DNA from: Methanocorpusculum sp.
GTDB lineage: Archaea; Halobacteriota; Methanomicrobia; Methanomicrobiales; Methanocorpusculaceae
Assembly (NCBI GenBank): GCA_029987315.1
Contig: DALTVZ010000070.1
Span: forward strand, 1 to 10,114
Length of the DNA: 10,114 bases
Direction of reading: 5' to 3'
Shown here piece after piece: positions 6,916 through 10,114 of the stretch. Every line of letters starts with the position of its first letter. Position 1 is the first letter of the stretch. The notes below the pieces were generated by a model. That model saw only the letters and a list, made by a program, of their open reading frames with translations, made no database searches and had not been told where the DNA came from. The position numbers and the translations under genes were made by a program.

Positions 6916-6958
6916 GAGTAAATCATTCTATTACCGCTGTTTCCTAGATGAAACGCAA

Positions 6959-7032
6959 GGGCCAGTAGATCAGTCAGGCAGATCGTCGGACTTTTAATCC
7001 GCAGGTCGGGGGTTCAAATCCCTCTTGGCCCG
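6959..7032 (+). tRNA. tRNA-Lys (anticodon TTT)
   Basis: A full 74-nt cloverleaf can be folded by eye. Acceptor stem 6959-6965 with 7025-7031 (GGGCCAG / TTGGCCC, last pair G-T); U8-A9; D stem GATC 6968-6971 with GATC 6981-6984; anticodon stem 6986-6990 with 6998-7002; anticodon TTT at 6993-6995; 5-nt variable loop; T stem 7008-7012 with 7020-7024 around TTCAAAT; discriminator G at 7032. The 3' CCA is not encoded, so it must be added after transcription. The outermost anticodon-stem pair (27-43) is a T-C mismatch. UUU decodes AAA and, by wobble, AAG lysine codons. No intron. Confidence 0.96.
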
Positions 7033-7043
7033 CTTCACGCCTT

Positions 7044-7053
7044 CGGGTTTTTT
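7044..7053 (+). terminator. T-rich terminator after tRNA-Lys
   Basis: CGGG followed by T6 (7048-7053), about 15 nt after the mature tRNA end. CGGG can also pair with CCCG at 7029-7032. This suits archaeal oligo-T termination of the tRNA transcript. Confidence 0.55.
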
Positions 7054-7168
7054 GATAAGAAAAATGCTTATAGCATGCCTTATCTCATTTTATTCGATGC
7101 GTGTTCATCCTTTACCACACCACCGGCGAATGTGTTCCCATTGGGCCATTCACATGCCAAAGAACCAG

Positions 7169-7183
7169 ACTTTTAAAAAAATA
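7169..7183 (+). promoter_or_regulatory. Probable TATA box of the rpoH-rpoB operon
   Basis: ACTTTTAAAAAAATA is the most TATA-like, A/T-only stretch close to rpoH. A start 25 bp downstream (near 7200) would leave a leader of about 48 nt that carries the Shine-Dalgarno GGGAG at 7239-7243. A second candidate, ATGCTTATAGCAT at 7064-7076, lies further upstream. The 7033-7247 gap otherwise shows only the tRNA terminator and no convincing gene. Confidence 0.5.
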
Positions 7184-7238
7184 AACCAGCTACCTGAAAA
7201 AATCAGCTGCAAGACCCCGTATTCACACGAATCTGATT

Positions 7239-7243
7239 GGGAG
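7239..7243 (+). promoter_or_regulatory. rpoH ribosome binding site
   Basis: GGGAG, 4 nt before ATG 7248. It fixes the rpoH start. Confidence 0.65.
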
Positions 7244-7247
7244 CTAA

Positions 7248-7496
7248 ATGACAAGACTCAACGTATTACTACATGAGGTGGTCCCGGACCATCAAATCAT
7301 GAGCGATGAAGACGTAAAAGCTCTTCTCGCAACCTTTGACATCACGGAAGATCAACTTCCAAAAATCTATCATGATGACTCGGCTGTAAAAGCCTGCGGC
7401 GCAAAACCTGGAAACGTCATTACGATCGTAAGAAAAAGCCAAACTGCGGGTGAAGCCACGTCGTACCGCCTCGTAGTAAGAAGGCCGAAGAAATAA
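7248..7496 (+). CDS. rpoH: DNA-directed RNA polymerase subunit H
   Basis: RpoH is the small archaeal polymerase subunit that corresponds to the C-terminal domain of eukaryotic RPB5; it sits at the lower jaw near downstream DNA. The product has 82 residues, normal for the archaeal subunit, which lacks the eukaryotic N-terminal nuclease-like domain. Conserved segments are visible: LLHEVVPDH (7-15), [13 protein letters not shown] (36-48), [14 protein letters not shown] (51-64) and [12 protein letters not shown] (66-77). The start is supported by GGGAG 4 nt upstream. It is the first gene of the polymerase operon, 15 bp ahead of rpoB''. The following gene order is the classical archaeal one and by inference continues past the window into rpoA' and rpoA''. 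Confidence 0.96.
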   Translation: MTRLNVLLHEVVPDHQIMSDEDVKALLATFDITEDQLPKIYHDDSAVKACGAKPGNVITIVRKSQTAGEATSYRLVVRRPKK

Positions 7497-7498
7497 CC

Positions 7499-7504
7499 GG
7501 AGGT
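7499..7504 (+). promoter_or_regulatory. rpoB'' ribosome binding site
   Basis: GGAGGT in the 15-bp gap after rpoH, 7 nt before ATG 7512. It is a full Shine-Dalgarno match and the strongest in the window, setting the start of the B'' subunit. Confidence 0.85.
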
Positions 7505-7511
7505 AAAAATC

Positions 7512-9062
7512 ATGATCGACAGAAGTGTATTATCAGGCGCGTACTTTTCCCAGGAACATGTTGCCCGCCACCAGCTGGATTCATATAATAATTTTGTCCA
7601 GTTCAACCTCCAGAAAGTCGTAGACGAACAGAGAATCGTCGAGACCGAGATCGTCAACAGAGGAAAGAACCAGGAAGCCGTATGGGTCGAACTGGGGAAG
7701 CTCCGTGTTGAAAAACCGATCGTCAGGGAAGCCGACGGATCCCAGAGCAAACTCTATCCGGCCGAAGCACGCCTTAGGAACCTTTCCTATGCCGCCCCGA
7801 TGATCCTTGAGATGACTCTTCACCAAGGTGAAAAGGTCTACCCGACCCAGGAGACCACAATTGGCCAGCTTCCTGTCATGATCGACAGTCAGGTCTGTAA
7901 CCTCTGCGGTCTCTCTCAGCAAGAGAGGACCGAAGAGGGTGAGGATCCAAGCGACCCTGGAGGATATTTCATTGTCAACGGAACGGAACGCGTTCTGATG
8001 ACCCTCGAAGATCTCGCGAGCAATAAAATCATGACTGAATTCACCGAAAGGTACAGCGAACAGATCCATGTATCTAAAGTGTTCTCACAGTTCAGAGGCT
8101 ACCGTGCCCTTGTGGTCGTCGAGAAAAACAAAAAGAACCTTCTTGATGTCTCCTTCCCAAGCGTTGCCGGTCATCTCAGGTTCGCTGATCTGATGCGTGC
8201 TCTCGGACTTGAATCCGATGAAGATATCGTATCAGCAGTATCTCTTTCGGAAGATGTTTTGACCTACATGATGCAGAATCTCGAAGAGAGCGAATGTGCC
8301 ACAGTAGAAGAAGGTGTCATGTATGTCGGCAAGAAACTTGCACCGAATCAGACAAAGGATTATCAGAGAAAACGCGCAGAGTTCGTTCTCGACAGCTATC
8401 TTCTCCCACACTTAAACTACTCCATTCCCGGCTCGTTAAAACCCGGAGACGAAGGATACGAAGTGTATGCAAAGGATATCCGGATCGCAAAAGCTGAATT
8501 CCTCGGAAGAATGGCAGAGGCATGCTTTGATCTTGCACTCAATAAAAGGAGAATCGACGACAAAGATCACTACTCCAACAAGCGCCTGAAACTTGCAGGC
8601 GACCTGATGGAGGATCTGTTCCGTATTTCGTTGAATAGACTCACTCGTGATGTCAAATATCAGCTTGAACGCGCGAGCATGAGACACAGAGAACTGGCTA
8701 TTGGTACGGTCGTCCGTGCTGATGTGCTTACAGAACGCCTTATCCATCCGCTTGCAACAGGAAACTGGGTCGGCGGAAGGACTGGTGTCTCACAGCTTAT
8801 GGACCGTGTCGATCACATGTCGGTCATCTCCCACCTGAGAAGAGTTATCTCTCCTCTTTCCAGATCCCAGCCTCACTTCGAGGCCCGTGATCTGCACCCT
8901 ACCCAGTGGGGTCGTATCTGTCCGTCAGAAACTCCGGAAGGCCCAAACTGTGGTTTAGTGAAAAACTTTGCCCAGCTTGTTGAGATCAGTAGAGGGACCA
9001 ATGAGGAAGAGATCCTTCGTGTTATCCGCGGTATGAAGATCCAGCCGATCAGGAGCGAATAA
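7512..9062 (+). CDS. rpoB2: DNA-directed RNA polymerase subunit B''
   Basis: This is the N-terminal half of the split archaeal B subunit (bacterial beta, eukaryotic RPB2); it builds the protrusion, lobe and fork of RNA polymerase. The product has 516 residues, as usual for methanogen B''. Visible landmarks: QLDSYNNFV near 21-29, the QLPVMIDSQVCNLC segment with C129 and C132, GGYFIVNGTERVL at 140-152, DDKDHYSNKRLKLAGDL at 349-365, GNWVGGRTGVSQ and the fork region with RDLHPTQWGRICP followed by ETPEGPNCGLVKN between about 459 and 486. The gene ends shortly after this block, at the normal split point. The start is set by GGAGGT 7 nt upstream. It is followed after a single base by rpoB', whose Shine-Dalgarno lies within its last codons, so the two halves are made from one message in a coupled fashion. 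A split B subunit is typical of methanogens and haloarchaea. Confidence 0.98.
   Translation: MIDRSVLSGAYFSQEHVARHQLDSYNNFVQFNLQKVVDEQRIVETEIVNRGKNQEAVWVELGKLRVEKPIVREADGSQSKLYPAEARLRNLSYAAPMILEMTLHQGEKVYPTQETTIGQLPVMIDSQVCNLCGLSQQERTEEGEDPSDPGGYFIVNGTERVLMTLEDLASNKIMTEFTERYSEQIHVSKVFSQFRGYRALVVVEKNKKNLLDVSFPSVAGHLRFADLMRALGLESDEDIVSAVSLSEDVLTYMMQNLEESECATVEEGVMYVGKKLAPNQTKDYQRKRAEFVLDSYLLPHLNYSIPGSLKPGDEGYEVYAKDIRIAKAEFLGRMAEACFDLALNKRRIDDKDHYSNKRLKLAGDLMEDLFRISLNRLTRDVKYQLERASMRHRELAIGTVVRADVLTERLIHPLATGNWVGGRTGVSQLMDRVDHMSVISHLRRVISPLSRSQPHFEARDLHPTQWGRICPSETPEGPNCGLVKNFAQLVEISRGTNEEEILRVIRGMKIQPIRSE
9051..9055 (+). promoter_or_regulatory. rpoB' ribosome binding site
   Basis: AGGAG inside the last codons of rpoB'', 8 nt before ATG 9064. 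Only one base separates the rpoB'' stop (9060-9062) from that ATG, so translational coupling is likely. Confidence 0.75.
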
Positions 9063-9063
9063 A

Positions 9064-10114
9064 ATGGAAAAGAAAATGGCACGTGTATTCGTGGATGGCG
9101 CTTTGATCGGTAAAGTTGATGATGCCTCAGGATTCACCAAAAACTTCAGACAGATGCGCAGATCAGGGCATGTCTCAACTGAAGTCAATATTTCATATAA
9201 AGATTACAGTAACGAGATCATTATCAATACAGACCGAGGACGGGCCCGAAGACCTCTGATCGTCGTTGAAAACGGTATCCCCGCAGTCACTCCCGAAGAC
9301 ATCGAGATCGTCAGATCCGGTGCAGAGGATTTCATGGCTCTCGTTGCCCAGGGCAAGATCGAGTTTATTGATGCTGAAGAGGAGGATGACCTCTTCGTCG
9401 CTGTTCAAGAAGGAGACCTTACCACTGAACACACTCACCTTGAGATCGATCCGTCCCTTATTCTCGGTATTGGAGCAGCACACGTTCCGTTCCCGGAACA
9501 CAACGCATCTCCGCGTGTTACCATGGGTGCGGGTATGATCAAACAGGCATTAGGATTTGCTCAGGCAAATATGAAGCTGCGCCCGGACACTCGCGGCCAT
9601 ATGCTTCACTATGCCCAGGTCCCGATGGTACATACTCAGGCAGCCGAACTTATCGGCTCTGACAACCGTCCTCAGGGTCAGAACTTTTGTGTCGCGATCA
9701 TCTCCTACGAAGGATACAATATTGAAGATGCACTCATCTTCAACAAAGCTTCAGTCGAACGCGGCGTCGGTCGTTCCCACTTCTTCAGAACCTACGAAGG
9801 AGAGGAACGCAGATACCCCGGAGGACAGGTCGACAGGATCGAGATGCCAGAAGAGGATGTTCAGGGTTCCCATGGAATTGGATCCTACGCAAACCTCGAT
9901 ATAGACGGTATCATCAATCCAGAGACCGTTGTGAACGAAAAAGACGTTCTCATTGGAAAGACCTCCCCACCGCGTTTCCTTGAGGAACCGACCGGAGAAC
10001 TCATCGCCGTTGAAAAACGCCGTGACACCTCCATCACTATGAGAAGTAATGAGACCGGTATTGTTGACACCGTCATTATTACCGAGTCAGAAAACTCCTC
10101 CCGTCTCGTCAAAG
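9064..10114 (+). CDS. rpoB1: DNA-directed RNA polymerase subunit B' (partial, 3' end beyond window)
   Basis: This is the C-terminal half of the split B subunit, which carries the hybrid-binding and wall domains and contributes to the active centre. The frame is open from ATG 9064 to the window end, 350 complete codons of the roughly 600 usual for B'. Conserved segments include ARVFVDGALIG near the N-terminus, EIIINTDRGRARRPL near 51-65, the EHNASPRVTMGAGM segment near 150, then KQALGFAQANMKLRPDTRGH and LHYAQVPMV. The active-site-proximal block GYNIEDALIFNKASVERG begins at 217; isoleucine in place of the bacterial glutamine in GYNQED is, as I recall, common in euryarchaea. The start is supported by AGGAG 8 nt upstream. 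Third gene of the rpoH-rpoB''-rpoB' operon. Nothing broken is seen within the window; the cut is only the window edge. Confidence 0.97.
   Translation, partial: MEKKMARVFVDGALIGKVDDASGFTKNFRQMRRSGHVSTEVNISYKDYSNEIIINTDRGRARRPLIVVENGIPAVTPEDIEIVRSGAEDFMALVAQGKIEFIDAEEEDDLFVAVQEGDLTTEHTHLEIDPSLILGIGAAHVPFPEHNASPRVTMGAGMIKQALGFAQANMKLRPDTRGHMLHYAQVPMVHTQAAELIGSDNRPQGQNFCVAIISYEGYNIEDALIFNKASVERGVGRSHFFRTYEGEERRYPGGQVDRIEMPEEDVQGSHGIGSYANLDIDGIINPETVVNEKDVLIGKTSPPRFLEEPTGELIAVEKRRDTSITMRSNETGIVDTVIITESENSSRLVK

Noticed and set aside
6825..6926. A 34-residue hydrophobic extension of the PsiE-like protein, possibly a signal or extra membrane helix
   Set aside because: It is AT-rich with atypical codons and contains the TATA box and palindrome. 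A start at 6824 fits better, though this is not certain.
7025..7276. 83-codon plus-strand ORF beginning inside tRNA-Lys
   Set aside because: It starts within the tRNA acceptor stem, crosses the tRNA terminator and the rpoH promoter, and ends inside rpoH. Only its shorter form from 7097 is kept, as a weak finding.
7581..8069. 162-codon antisense ORF within rpoB''
   Set aside because: It is a shadow of a highly conserved gene, with no start signal and no recognisable domain. The same holds for the antisense frames in mutS, mutL and the MATE gene (for example 3034-3396, 4312-4671 and 5195-5590).
9885..10112. 75-codon minus-strand ORF at the right edge
   Set aside because: It overlaps the conserved rpoB' frame, which is clearly the coding one.

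Overview
The window looks like the chromosome of a euryarchaeal methanogen, most likely of the Methanomicrobiales (Methanocorpusculum-like; the genus is inference). Reasons: the RNA polymerase genes rpoH, rpoB'' and rpoB' occur in the archaeal order with the large B subunit split in two; the tRNA-Lys gene does not encode its CCA end; several genes have archaeal TATA boxes; and the T-rich terminators are of archaeal type. A bacterial-type MutS-MutL mismatch-repair pair is present, which in archaea is known mainly from lineages such as methanosarcinas, Methanomicrobiales and haloarchaea.

Layout. Positions 1-265 (minus strand) hold the C-terminal-side remnant of a KAP-family P-loop NTPase: the Walker B region is readable but the reading frame is cut by a stop, and the Walker A half is missing. 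Positions about 299-414 hold two tandem units, each made of two hairpins around a 9-nt spacer. The units differ in sequence but keep their pairing. This is the most unusual structure in the window. Then come mutS (462-3059) and mutL (3056-4801), translationally coupled by an ATGA overlap. A convergent MATE-family transporter gene (minus, 4841-6235) ends 39 bp after mutL, across a T7/A9 tract that can terminate transcription in both directions. A PsiE-family membrane protein gene (minus, 6372-6824) follows with its own hairpin terminator. It diverges from a tRNA-Lys(UUU) gene (6959-7032), and the gap between them holds one near-symmetrical TATA box. Positions 7033-7247 are noncoding, apart from one weak small-ORF candidate, and carry the rpoH promoter and leader. 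rpoH (7248-7496), rpoB'' (7512-9062) and rpoB' (9064 to beyond the window end) form a tight operon with Shine-Dalgarno sequences and 1-15 bp gaps.

How the genes work together. MutS recognises mismatches and MutL is the endonuclease-type partner (DQHA-x2-E, ACR and CPHGRP motifs all present), so the two genes form a self-contained MutH-independent repair module. RpoH, B'' and B' are core pieces of the RNA polymerase; their operon would normally continue with rpoA' and rpoA''. The MATE and PsiE-like proteins are separate membrane functions with no visible functional tie to their neighbours.

No wholly new multi-gene system is evident. The best candidates for something undescribed are the tandem dual-hairpin element upstream of mutS and its junction with the KAP remnant.
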